A stretch of DNA of 64,000 nucleotides from Candidatus Methanoliparum thermophilum (GTDB taxonomy: Archaea; Halobacteriota; Methanoliparia; Methanoliparales; Methanoliparaceae), in contig RXIF01000012.1 in the NCBI GenBank assembly GCA_004212075.1, positions 62,001-126,000 on the forward strand, given 5' to 3'. Under the pieces are notes generated by a model. The model was given only the letters and a program-made list of their open reading frames with translations. It was not told the DNA's origin and searched no databases. A program made the position numbers and the translations under genes. Below, piece after piece: positions 17,995-26,435 of the stretch; position 1 is the stretch's first letter; every line of letters starts with the position of its first letter.

Positions 17995-18620
17995 TTGTTA
18001 TCTTTCTTCAAACTTCAAAAAGAGATATTTTATGAACAAGAGAAAAAACCTTTACCTTATCTCATAAGGATGATGAATTGTATTCTGCACGATATATTAA
18101 CACCGAATATTGTGAGAAAGAATACGCTTGAAGAAGACGTAAGAAATATCCCAGAAACCTATCGTTATGATGTTATCCTGACAAATCTCCCTTTCGGTGG
18201 AAAAGAGGGTAAACAAGTTCAACAGAATTATCCAATAAAAAGCAATGCAACGGAACTTTTAGCATTACAATATGTGATTAAGAAGCTGAGAAAAGAGGGA
18301 CGATGTAGAATAGTAGTTTCAGAAGGAGTTTTGTTTAGAGGTGATGCCTTTGCTAAGGTAAAAAAAAGAGCTGTTAGAAAATTATAACTTACATACAATA
18401 ATAGGTTTACCTACAGGTATTTTTGCTAATGTGACCGCATTAGGCCAAGGACCCAAAACTAATCTTCTATTTTTTTTTGATAAGACTGGTAAGACTAAAA
18501 AAATTTGATATTACGATTTTGTTGGCTGTTCTGAGGATGTTCTAAAGAAAAATTACACTAATACAAATCCAGTGCTTGATGAGAATTTGAAAGAGGGAAT
18601 ACAATGAACAAGAAAGCTTT
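17995..18620 (+). pseudogene. Type I restriction methylase subunit HsdM, decayed
   Basis: The frame encodes the second half of HsdM: KKPLPYLIRMMNCILHDI, then DVILTNLPFGGKEGK, which is the NPPFGG catalytic motif with Pro changed to Leu, and ATELLALQYVIKKLRKEGRC. A frameshift in an A-run near 18360 is needed to continue into LPTGIFANVTALGQGPKTNLLFFF and YYDFVG. TGA at 18506 lies where HsdM proteins usually have Trp before YY. The SAM-binding N-terminal part is absent. Inactive. Confidence 0.85.
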
Positions 18621-19274
18621 GAAAGATTTGCAAGAAAAAAAGAAATCCAAAGATCTTACGAATTGCCAAAAGGATGATGATGGGTGAGGTTGGGGAGCAC
18701 TACAAAAATAAATCCGAGTAAAAAAGAAATTTCTCATATTTCTGACGAGTTAGGAGTATCTTTCATTCCCATGATGGCAGTTAATGAGGAAATAGGCAAA
18801 ATTGTAAATTTAGATAGTAGAAAGTTAGGAAAAATAAGGAAGAGGTACACTTATTTTTAAGATGGAGATGTAATTTTCGCCAAAATAACACCGTGTATGA
18901 AGAACGGTAAATGTACGATTGCAAAAAACTTAATCAATGGATTGGGCTTTGGTTCAACAGAGTTTCATGTAATAAGGCCAGAAAATTCTATATTAAAGAA
19001 GTGGATTTGGCATTATTTAAGACAAAAACGAATTAGAAAAGAAGCAACAAAATATTTTACAGAATTTGTTGGTCAATAAAGGGTTCTCCAAGAATTTTTA
19101 GAGAACCTTCAAATTCTACTTCCTCCCCTTCCTGAACAAAAGCGAATCGTAGCAAGGATTGATAAGATACAGAAAAAAGCTCAAACATTTCGAAAACTTC
19201 AGAAAGAGACGGAAAAAGATATTGAAATGTTGAGAGAATCGATTTTGTATGAGACGTTTAGGGGAGAGTTCTAA
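18610..19274 (+). pseudogene. Type I restriction specificity subunit HsdS, decayed
   Basis: One frame carries the HsdS opening ELPKG-stop-stop-WVRLG, where LPxGWxWVxLG is the family norm, then GDVIFAKITPCMKNGKC, STEFHVIRP and the conserved segment LLPPLPEQKRIVARIDKI near 19125. In-frame stops are TGA 18675, TGA 18678, a TAA near 18858 and a TAA at 19077. Only one target-recognition domain is present. Its final TAA overlaps the ATG of a 54-codon ORF (TAATG). Confidence 0.85.
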
Positions 19275-19438
19275 TGCAGGGACGAACTTGGAGAAATGTT
19301 GAGAGTGATAGAGCAGAGAAAATTAGAAGTTATCTTTTAGAAAAAGATGGAATTAAGGAGGAGACAAAGAGCGCTCCTGAAGTATGGCGAATTAAGTTAT
19401 CAAAATCCACTTTTACTTATAATACAGAGACATTTTAA
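19274..19438 (+). CDS. Short ORF coupled to the hsdS remnant
   Basis: A 54-residue ORF starting MQGRTWRNVESDRAEKIRSY and containing EVWRIKLSKSTFTYNTETF before TAA. The TAATG overlap indicates it was once translated after hsdS. It looks like the first part of a larger protein that has been cut off. I do not recognise the family. Confidence 0.35.
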   Translation: MQGRTWRNVESDRAEKIRSYLLEKDGIKEETKSAPEVWRIKLSKSTFTYNTETF

Positions 19439-19457
19439 TATTCTCTGGTTTTGAAGT

Positions 19458-19553
19458 TTATTTCTTCTCTCTACCCTTAACTTCAGAGATCTCTAGATTG
19501 CCTCTCTCATTAAAACCTATCAGGAGCTTTTCTCCTTTTTCCAGTGTTTTCAT
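19458..19553 (-). pseudogene. Unassigned gene tail on the minus strand
   Basis: A 31-codon frame (MKTLEKGEKLLIGFNERGNL...) ends in KGREKK-stop, and the frame continues upstream as SEWKVLFEHTKGVCE, so this is probably the C-terminus of a small decayed protein. Nothing else in 19439-19710 is assignable. Confidence 0.3.
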
Positions 19554-19710
19554 TTCACATACTCCTTTGGTATGCTCAAAAAGAACCTTCCATTCACTTC
19601 TTAAAGTTTTACCATAATACTAAGTATATCCTTAGACTATCCAATAGTTATGCTTTTTGTATACTTTCAACCAGCTGTTTATCCTATGGTTTTATTATAC
19701 TAAAGTTAAC

Positions 19711-19914
19711 AAAAATATTATAGCTGCTATAAAGACGAGGGAGAACAGCTCTACGATAGTAGAGAAAAGAAAGAGATAGGCTATGATGCATGGAGAGATA
19801 TGGGGAGAGGTGGGCTGTAGAGAGCTATTTTTCTGCTGTGAAGAGGCTCTTTGGAGAAGAAATAAGAGCTACAAGTATTGAGGGAGCAATACAGGAAGTA
19901 GCTATGAAAGTATG
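19711..19914 (+). pseudogene. DDE transposase C-terminal remnant (IS5-like)
   Basis: Broken frames read NIIAAIKTRENSSTIVEKRK and then YGERWAVESYFSAVKRLFGE followed by IRATSIEGAIQEVAMKV-stop. The second stretch is the C-terminal catalytic-glutamate region (R-W-x-V-E-x-x-F-S-x-x-K-R) of IS5-type DDE transposases. At least one frameshift and a TGA interrupt it and the N-terminal two thirds are missing. It shows that a second, unrelated insertion sequence contributed to the island. Confidence 0.7.
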
Positions 19915-19996
19915 AGGTAGATCTATTCAATTGTTCGACACAGCAGAAGGGTGAAAAAAGAAAAACATATATAGCACAGGTCCTATGAGAGATGGA

Positions 19997-20317
19997 ATGG
20001 AAAAATATATCCAGGTTATTACAACAGTAGAGAGCAAAAGAGATGCTGAAAGGATAGCTAATGTTCTGGTAGAGAAAAATCTTGCTGGCTGCGTTCAGAT
20101 ATTGGGACCAATAGAAAGCGTATACTGGTGGGAGAATAGAATTGAAAGAACAGAAGAATGGTTATGTGTTATCAAGAGTGAACAGAGCATCTATGATGAA
20201 GTTGAAAAAACTATTAAGGAGAACCATCCTTACGAGATACCAGAGATATTAGCTATACCTGTTATAAAGGGGGATAAGAATTATCTAGAATGGCTGAGTA
20301 AAGAGCTTAAGAAATAA
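19997..20317 (+). CDS. cutA: CutA-type divalent cation tolerance protein
   Basis: A 106-residue trimeric ferredoxin-like protein of the CutA1 family: EKYIQVITTVESKRDAERIA at the start, LAGCVQILGPIESVYWWENRIE near 29 and HPYEIPEILAIPVIKGDKNYLEWL near 75. CutA binds divalent metals; its physiological role remains debated. The ATG at 19997 is preferred over 19985 because a TATATA element near 19968-19974 lies about 27 bases upstream, fitting leaderless transcription. It closes the degenerate island and is 2 bases from the next gene. Confidence 0.92.
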   Translation: MEKYIQVITTVESKRDAERIANVLVEKNLAGCVQILGPIESVYWWENRIERTEEWLCVIKSEQSIYDEVEKTIKENHPYEIPEILAIPVIKGDKNYLEWLSKELKK

Positions 20318-20319
20318 AA

Positions 20320-20721
20320 ATGAGCACGAACCTGCTAAAGGATTTTTTGAGGAAAGAGAACGTTTTCGCCGTTATTGGAGTTTCGATCAACCCTAAGAAA
20401 TATGGGCATCAAGTCTATAAAGACCTGAAAGAAGCGGGCTATACCGTCTATCCCGTGAATTCCCATCTTGATGAGATATTAGGTGACCGATGCTATCACT
20501 CGCTGAGCGAGCTGCCTGAAATCCCCGATGTTGTTAATATCGTTGTTCCACCAGAGGTTACCGAAAAGATCGTTGCGGAATGCAAAGCGTTAGGTATAGA
20601 ACGGATATGGATGCAGCCTGGCTCTGAATCCGAGCAGGCAATAGAGTTCTGCAGACGAAACAATATAAAAGTAGTGCATGATCTCTGTGTGATGGTGAAG
20701 AGGATGGAATTGGAGAAGTAA
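20320..20721 (+). CDS. CoA-binding (YccU/HIT-like Rossmann) protein
   Basis: A 133-residue single-domain CoA-binding protein (PF13380): FAVIGVSINPKKYGHQVYKDLKEAGY near residue 16, VYPVNSHLDEILG near 40, PDVVNIVVPPEVT near 69 and IWMQPGSES near 96. These small proteins bind CoA in a Rossmann fold; function is unknown. The gene is visibly richer in G and C at third positions than its neighbours (for example CTGAGCGAGCTGCC), which may mean recent acquisition. It is probably co-transcribed with cutA. Confidence 0.88.
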   Translation: MSTNLLKDFLRKENVFAVIGVSINPKKYGHQVYKDLKEAGYTVYPVNSHLDEILGDRCYHSLSELPEIPDVVNIVVPPEVTEKIVAECKALGIERIWMQPGSESEQAIEFCRRNNIKVVHDLCVMVKRMELEK

Positions 20722-21055
20722 TTATTCTACCACGCTCCGTGCCACCCTCAAATCCTCATCGGTAGATAAGATACTCTAAACAGTCTTCGTCCTGTACAAT
20801 AAACCTGAATATCCATACAAAGCTTTATATTGGCTATGCTTCTACTTATGTTGGCTCCATTAAACTTAACTTATGCTTCTTTGCTGGATAATATTTAATT
20901 TGATGAGGGTCCATTGATAGCAACACAAACCCCATCTAGTTCAAATTCATAATATGGGATTTTTAGCTTTAGTTGTATATTAGGGTGCTTATTCAATAAA
21001 TGACATACATAACCTAAAATTATATATATTATTAAATATAATTACAAATAATAAT
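20722..21055. other. Spacer with minus-strand gene debris
   Basis: There is no intact gene. On the minus strand around 20890-20990 a short frame (LKLKIPYYEFELDGVCVAIN) is interrupted by stops, consistent with another decayed insertion. The last 30 bases hold the AT-rich promoter of the next gene (TATTATTAAATATAATTA ending about 16 bases before its ATG). Confidence 0.4.
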
Positions 21056-22171
21056 ATGGTATTAGAAATATTGGAAGGAGTAAAAGTATTAGACTTAACT
21101 AGGCTTTTACCAGGCCCGTATTGTACATGGATACTGTCCAGATTGGGCGCGGATGTCATCAAGATAGAAGCACCGAATGATGAAGATTTTACAAGGTTCA
21201 TACCTCTTTTTAATCTTATAAATAATAACAAAAAGAGTATTACATTAAACTTGAAGAAAGAAGATGGTAAGAAGATCTTTTTGGACTTAGTATCTAGGTC
21301 TGACGTTGTAGTGGAAGGATTTCGACCTGGCGTCATGGATAAACTCGGGTTAAGATATGACGAGTTAAAAAGATACAACGATAACATAATACTTTGTTCG
21401 ATCAGTGGTTACGGCCAGGACGGACCATATAGAGATTTCCCAGGACATGATATAAACTATATAGGTATTTCTGGATTGTTGGGGATAAATAAAGCGTTTG
21501 ATATCCCTGTAATTCCAGGAATAACGATTGCCGATCTGTCTGGAGGAGCTTTTGGAGCGTTATCTATTATATCGAGTCTTTATATCAGAGAACGGCGAAG
21601 AGGCGGCTTTTATATAGATGTATCTATGACAGACGTTGTGACACAATTTTTTGCGATAATGTTCGAAGGAGCTCTCAATCAAACACTCTTAACGGGTGAT
21701 AGACCGTTTTACAACATTTATAAAACAAAAGATGATAAATTCATTGCAGTAGGTGCAGTAGAGGATAAATTCTGGCGAAATTTTTGCTTGGCAATAGGAC
21801 GAGAGGATTTTATAGAAAAACAGTATGATAAATCGATTATGAACGATATAAAGGAGATCTTCTCAAAAAAGACAAGAGAAGAATGGCTTAATTTATTTAA
21901 AAAAGAAGATAACATAGTTTCTCCTGTGTATTCCCCTGAAGAGGTGTTTGAGGATCCACAAATAAAATATAGAGGGGTGTTTAATAAAAAAGATAATATT
22001 TTAAACTTTCCTGTTAAATTTAGCAATAGAGAAAAAGATTTCAAAAAAATTAACGACAAAGATATTTCAAATAAAGGACCTGAGAAAGGAGAGAATACAA
22101 AAGAAATACTCATGAATATAGGATATAACGAGGAAGATATAGAAAGACTAAAGAGAGAAGAAGTTGTCTGA
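21056..22171 (+). CDS. CaiB/BaiF family CoA enzyme, alpha-methylacyl-CoA racemase-like
   Basis: A 371-residue class III CoA-transferase fold protein: LEGVKVLDLTRLLPGPYCTW at the N-terminus, GADVIKIEAP near 31 and SISGYGQDGPYRDFPGHDINY near 115. His131 and Asp160 (IADLSGG) align with the catalytic His126/Asp156 pair of mycobacterial methylacyl-CoA racemase, so racemisation of a branched acyl-CoA is a better guess than CoA transfer, whose members use the Asp at the GHD-type position. The gene stands alone and appears leaderless. In an archaeon it hints at acyl-CoA metabolism, but no beta-oxidation genes are nearby. Confidence 0.85.
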   Translation: MVLEILEGVKVLDLTRLLPGPYCTWILSRLGADVIKIEAPNDEDFTRFIPLFNLINNNKKSITLNLKKEDGKKIFLDLVSRSDVVVEGFRPGVMDKLGLRYDELKRYNDNIILCSISGYGQDGPYRDFPGHDINYIGISGLLGINKAFDIPVIPGITIADLSGGAFGALSIISSLYIRERRRGGFYIDVSMTDVVTQFFAIMFEGALNQTLLTGDRPFYNIYKTKDDKFIAVGAVEDKFWRNFCLAIGREDFIEKQYDKSIMNDIKEIFSKKTREEWLNLFKKEDNIVSPVYSPEEVFEDPQIKYRGVFNKKDNILNFPVKFSNREKDFKKINDKDISNKGPEKGENTKEILMNIGYNEEDIERLKREEVV

Positions 22172-22290
22172 AGGAAATGAAAAATGGATAACGATTATAA
22201 TGTCTTTATGCTTCCTTAAACTGTGTTAAAATCGATTATAAAGAGAAAATTTAAATCTTCAAATAACAGATATAACAAATCTTAGATTTT

Positions 22291-22310
22291 GCAGAACCTA
22301 CGGTTCTTGC
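22291..22310 (+). repeat. Family 2 palindromic repeat (purM upstream copy)
   Basis: GCAGAACC-TAC-GGTTCTTGC is a variant of the GCAGGAACC/GGTTCTGC hairpin found at 35.7, 44.4 and 57.0 kb. This copy lacks the Shine-Dalgarno extension. It lies between the racemase-like gene and purM. Confidence 0.6.
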
Positions 22311-22359
22311 GTCTTAGATCGATCAGAAAATATTTAACAGATAAAAATTTTGATCCTTT

Positions 22360-23412
22360 ATGAGATACAAAGATGCTGGAGTGGATATAGATAAAGCCGG
22401 ACGGTTTATCAAGATTCTAACCTCTGAAATAAGATCAAAAAGGAAAGGATTTGGTAGTTCGTTAACTGAAATAGGTCATTATTCAGGATTAATCGATTTG
22501 GATTATTTTTCACTCGCTATAACAACAGATGGTGTGGGTACCAAGATTATAGTGGCTAACGAATTGAAAAAATGGTATACTATCGGTATAGACTGTGTCG
22601 CAATGAATGTTAACGATTTAATAGCAATCGGGGCGACACCTCTCGCACTCGTTGATTATATAGCAATTGGTAAGATAGACGAGGAATATATCTTTTTGAA
22701 TACCGATAAAGGGATCATAAAAGAACCTTTTGAAAAATTGGCTAGAGAAATAGGTAAAGGGCTTAATGCAGGGGCTAAACTCTCTAATATAACTATAGTT
22801 GGAGGAGAGACTGCAATTATTCCAGATCTTGTAAAAGGGATAGATCTGGCAGGAACAGCCGTTGGCGTAGTTAATAAGAACAGCATAATAGATGGGCAAG
22901 ATATATCCCCTGGAGATTCCATCATTGCTATTGGTAGTAACGGGGTACATAGCAACGGTTTTACACTTGTAAGAAAGATTATCGATTCATCCCATTATAC
23001 GTACAATGATATGTTTCCTGATAGTGATAAAACGATAGGAGAAGAGCTGTTGATACCTACAAGGATTTATAGTGAGGTAATTGATATCATAAAAGAGTTT
23101 AAAGTAAACGGATTGGTACATATCACGGGTGGTGGCTTTTTAAATTTAAAAAGGATAACCAAGTATGGATTTGATATATACGATCCTATAGAACCACAGT
23201 CTATCTTTAAATTTTTAGAGACGGTCGGATGTGTTGATAAAGAAGAGATGTATCGTACATTTAACATGGGAGTAGGATTTATAATGATAGTGCATCCTGA
23301 TGATGAGAAGAAAATCTTGGATAGGATAGATTGTAAAAAAATCGGAAAAGTGACCGAGCATCCTGGAATAAGATTAAACCTTAAGGAAGAAGGTAGATAT
23401 ATATATTTATAA
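22360..23412 (+). CDS. purM: Phosphoribosylformylglycinamidine cyclo-ligase (AIR synthetase)
   Basis: PurM closes the imidazole ring of aminoimidazole ribonucleotide using ATP in purine synthesis. The 350-residue protein shows family motifs: YKDAGVDIDKAGRFIKIL at the start, LAITTDGVGTKIIVANEL near 52, GIDCVAMNVNDLIAIGATPL near 76, VGGETAIIPDLV near 147, GSNGVHSNGFTLVRK near 193 and VHITGGGFLNLKRI near 253. A TATTTAA box at about 22330-22337 lies some 27 bases before the ATG, indicating a leaderless mRNA. Another purine gene, purF, is at 39.8 kb. Confidence 0.96.
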   Translation: MRYKDAGVDIDKAGRFIKILTSEIRSKRKGFGSSLTEIGHYSGLIDLDYFSLAITTDGVGTKIIVANELKKWYTIGIDCVAMNVNDLIAIGATPLALVDYIAIGKIDEEYIFLNTDKGIIKEPFEKLAREIGKGLNAGAKLSNITIVGGETAIIPDLVKGIDLAGTAVGVVNKNSIIDGQDISPGDSIIAIGSNGVHSNGFTLVRKIIDSSHYTYNDMFPDSDKTIGEELLIPTRIYSEVIDIIKEFKVNGLVHITGGGFLNLKRITKYGFDIYDPIEPQSIFKFLETVGCVDKEEMYRTFNMGVGFIMIVHPDDEKKILDRIDCKKIGKVTEHPGIRLNLKEEGRYIYL

Positions 23413-23544
23413 ATTATCTCTTTATAAGGATTTGATACGCTGTATAATGATTAACAGAGATCGATACAAGAACACTGAACTAAGATTTTATATAAAATTT
23501 TGATATGATATCTGTCCTTATCAAAAAGAATAAAAGGTTTAAGG

Positions 23545-25077
23545 ATGATAGAAAAGATAAAAAATATTGAAAAAGATGTTGGAAAATTAAGCTCCCTACA
23601 AAAGCTTCTTTTAACCACGGATGGTTCTATAACAGATATTTTAGAGATACTTACTGGTAGTGAAGTTAAAATAGAGACTATATATCAGAAAATAGGTAAA
23701 GCAGACGAGTATCTTGCAGAAAGACTCAATATATCCGAAGGGGATGAGATAAACGAGCGAGTTGTAAGAATTTACAATAGCAACAACGATAAAACTTTGA
23801 TCTATGCCAAATCTTACGCTCCGTTAAAACGAACAAACGATCAATTTAGTAACGATCTATTCAAAGCAGATATTCCGATCGGCAAGATCTTAAAGAGATA
23901 TAAGATAGAATCTAGACGAGAGATAAAAGATATAAATTTTTTGCGTGCCGATAAAAATATCAGCCAAGTTTTTGGAATATTTGAGAACGAGATTCTCTTA
24001 TGGAGAAATTATAGTATAATAAAAGATGGAGAGGTACTGATAGATATATACGAGATGTTTCCCTATAACAGTTTTCAAAACGAGTTTAAAGTGGTAATAG
24101 AGACACCATCCAGATTGCATCTGACCTTAATAGACCTTAATGGGATGGATAAAAGGATAGATGGTGGTATTGGTATAACTCTAAGCAAACCTACTTTTTT
24201 ACTTGAAGCAAAAATCTCAGATAAGTTACAGGTTTTTGGTCTTAAAAGATCTGAAGATCATTTAATCGATCAAAAAAACCATATTTTAACTGCTGCAAAG
24301 AGAATGTTAGATTATCTGGGCATTAAGACGAACGTGGAGTTTAAAATAAGAGAGGATTATCCATTTCATATAGGTCTGGGTGCAGGTACTCAAACGTCTC
24401 TTGCAGTAGGAAGGTCCGTGGCTGAATTGTTTGACAAAGAGTTAAATGCAACCGATATTTCAAAGATAGTTGGAAGAGGAGGAACATCTGGTATAGGTAC
24501 TGCATCATTCGAGAGTGGTGGTTTTATACTTGATGGTGGGCATAGTTTTGGAGAGTTAGGTGATAAAAAAGATTATTTACCATCATCAATCTCTGTTGCA
24601 GCTCCTCCTCCCGTGATTGCACGATATAATTTTCCAGAAGAATGGGATATAGTGATTGCAACGCCGAATATTAAAAGAACGTATGGCAGGGAAGAAGTGG
24701 ATATATTCAAAAATTATTGTCCTATCGATATATCAGAAATTAGAGAACTGAGTCATATAATCCTGTTAAAGATGATTCCTTCGTTACTGGAGAGGGATAT
24801 TTACTCTTTTGGAGAGAGTATAAACCGAATTCAGAAGATTGGTTTTAAGAAGATAGAGTTAGATTTGCAACCCCAGATAACAAAGGAATTAATAGAGTTA
24901 ATTAGGGATTATGGGGCAATAGGTGCAGGTTTAAGCTCTTTTGGCCCAACAGTATATGGAATTACTGATAAAAATGCAAAAGAAATAGAGACAAAGGTAA
25001 AAAATTTTCTGGAGAAGGAGGGAGAAGTATTCGTGACAAAAGCGAGAAATTTTGGAGCAAGAGTACGAAAGTTTTGA
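23545..25077 (+). CDS. Chorismate lyase-like (DUF98) domain fused to beta-RFAP synthase
   Basis: A 510-residue two-domain protein. Residues 1-178 match the chorismate-pyruvate-lyase/DUF98 fold (LQKLLLTTDGSITDILEIL at 18, ERVVRIY at 71, IPIGKILKRYKIESRREI at 110, IDIYEMFP at 166). Residues 183-510 are a GHMP-kinase-fold beta-ribofuranosyl(hydroxy/amino)benzene 5'-phosphate synthase, with PSRLHLTLIDLNG at 188, the GLGAGTQTS loop at 277 and GLSSFGPTVYG near 464. Chorismate lyase makes 4-hydroxybenzoate, and RFAP synthase condenses a hydroxy/aminobenzoate with PRPP, so the fusion joins consecutive steps of methanopterin synthesis. Domain calls are confident; the lyase activity is inferred. Confidence 0.85.
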   Translation: MIEKIKNIEKDVGKLSSLQKLLLTTDGSITDILEILTGSEVKIETIYQKIGKADEYLAERLNISEGDEINERVVRIYNSNNDKTLIYAKSYAPLKRTNDQFSNDLFKADIPIGKILKRYKIESRREIKDINFLRADKNISQVFGIFENEILLWRNYSIIKDGEVLIDIYEMFPYNSFQNEFKVVIETPSRLHLTLIDLNGMDKRIDGGIGITLSKPTFLLEAKISDKLQVFGLKRSEDHLIDQKNHILTAAKRMLDYLGIKTNVEFKIREDYPFHIGLGAGTQTSLAVGRSVAELFDKELNATDISKIVGRGGTSGIGTASFESGGFILDGGHSFGELGDKKDYLPSSISVAAPPPVIARYNFPEEWDIVIATPNIKRTYGREEVDIFKNYCPIDISEIRELSHIILLKMIPSLLERDIYSFGESINRIQKIGFKKIELDLQPQITKELIELIRDYGAIGAGLSSFGPTVYGITDKNAKEIETKVKNFLEKEGEVFVTKARNFGARVRKF

Positions 25078-25096
25078 GAGATAAAACTTTCGAATA

Positions 25097-26362
25097 TCAA
25101 CCAAGAAACTTTTCAAGATTACTGCCTACTACAGCAACATCACCGAGTTCTTCTTCTATTATTAAAATTCGGTTGTATTTTGCGACTCTTTCTCCTCTTG
25201 CAGGAGATCCTGTCTTTATTTGACCGCAATTGAGAGCAACAGCCAAGTCGGCTATATATGTATCCTCTGTCTCTCCTGATCTATGGCTCACAATCACGTT
25301 ATATTTTGATCTAAAAGCCATATTAGCAGCATCTAATGCTTCAGATACCGTTCCTATCTGGTTTAATTTTAAAAGTAAAGCATTAGCTGCTCCAATATTA
25401 AATCCTGTCTTTAATCTCTCCGTATTTGTTACAAAAAGATCGTCACCTACTATTTGAATATCTGTCTCATTGGTCATCTTTGCAAAACTTGAAAAATCTT
25501 CTTCCATAAATGGGTCTTCTATCGAGACGATATTGTACTCTTTTATAAGATCTTTATAATAGTCTAACAATTCCATATTGTCCAATTTTTTTCCATCAAT
25601 CTCGTAATATCCTTTATCTTTTAAATAAAACTCTGTTGCTGCTGCATCTAACGCAAAAAAAATTTTTTTCGTATAACCACTCTCATCCACCGCTCTCTCC
25701 ATCAAGTTCAATGCCTCTCTTGTATCTCCTATTGGTGGTGCAAACCCTCCCTCATCCCCAACGTTTATAGCAGTTTTACCATATTTTTTAATTAAGATGT
25801 TTTTAAGCGTGGTATATACTTCAGAAGCGATTTGAAGAATATCTGAAAATTTTTTCTCAATAGGTATTATCATAAATTCTTGGATTGATAGATCATTTCC
25901 TGCATGTAAACCGCCGTTGATAAAATTCATCAAAGGATAAGGCAGTATTCTCGAGTTTGCTCCACCAAGATACTTGTACAATGGAATATTCAATGAATCT
26001 GCTGCAGCCTTAGCTACACTCAACGATATGCCTAATATTGCATTGGCACCAAGATTTGATTTATTATTAGTTCCATCTAGCCTAATCATCGTCTCGTCGA
26101 TAAGACGCTGATCTCTCACATCGTATCCTATTAGTTTCGGTCTTATTATTCTGTTTATATTATCTACCGCCTTTTTTACTCCTTTACCCATGTATCTTCT
26201 ATCTTTATCTCTCAGTTCTAAAGCCTCATTCGTCCCGGTAGACGCACCTGATGGTACTGAAGCCCTTCCAAACCCTAAATCTGTGATTACGTCCACTTCT
26301 ACAGTAGGTTGACCTCTTGAATCTAAAATCTCTCTCGCTTTTATCTCTTTTATTTCGAACAT
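25097..26362 (-). CDS. eno: Enolase
   Basis: Interconverts 2-phosphoglycerate and phosphoenolpyruvate. The 421-residue protein has IKAREILDSRGQPTVEVDV at the start, SVPSGASTGTNEALELRD-type loop near 36, SLSVAKAAA, the metal ligands in FALDAAATEF, IEDPFMEEDF and QIVGDDLF, and the active-site lysine region ALLLKLNQIGTVSEAL followed by SHRSGETEDTYIADLAV. It fits the gluconeogenic direction suggested by PEP synthase at 50.9 kb. The gene reads in the same direction as NFACT, and a double-hairpin repeat separates the pair. Confidence 0.97.
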   Translation of the reverse strand: MFEIKEIKAREILDSRGQPTVEVDVITDLGFGRASVPSGASTGTNEALELRDKDRRYMGKGVKKAVDNINRIIRPKLIGYDVRDQRLIDETMIRLDGTNNKSNLGANAILGISLSVAKAAADSLNIPLYKYLGGANSRILPYPLMNFINGGLHAGNDLSIQEFMIIPIEKKFSDILQIASEVYTTLKNILIKKYGKTAINVGDEGGFAPPIGDTREALNLMERAVDESGYTKKIFFALDAAATEFYLKDKGYYEIDGKKLDNMELLDYYKDLIKEYNIVSIEDPFMEEDFSSFAKMTNETDIQIVGDDLFVTNTERLKTGFNIGAANALLLKLNQIGTVSEALDAANMAFRSKYNVIVSHRSGETEDTYIADLAVALNCGQIKTGSPARGERVAKYNRILIIEEELGDVAVVGSNLEKFLG

Positions 26363-26394
26363 AATTTAGCTCCTAAACTTTAGCATTGATTTAT

Positions 26395-26435
26395 TACGAA
26401 TCTTTGATTCGTAGTTCACAAATTAAAATTTGTGA
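26395..26435 (-). repeat. Family 1 double-hairpin repeat, copy A
   Basis: Two adjacent perfect hairpins: TACGAATC/GATTCGTA (loop TTT, 26395-26413) and TCACAAATT/AATTTGTGA (loop AA, 26416-26435). It fills the space between enolase and NFACT, and the NFACT stop codon is part of the second hairpin. Other copies: 26505, 41281, 54274, 55939. Confidence 0.8.

Noticed and set aside
17301-19274. Firm claim of UGA-as-Trp recoding
   Set aside because: TGG is used normally in the same remnants, and frameshifts and TAA stops show ordinary decay. Kept only as a low-weight hypothesis.
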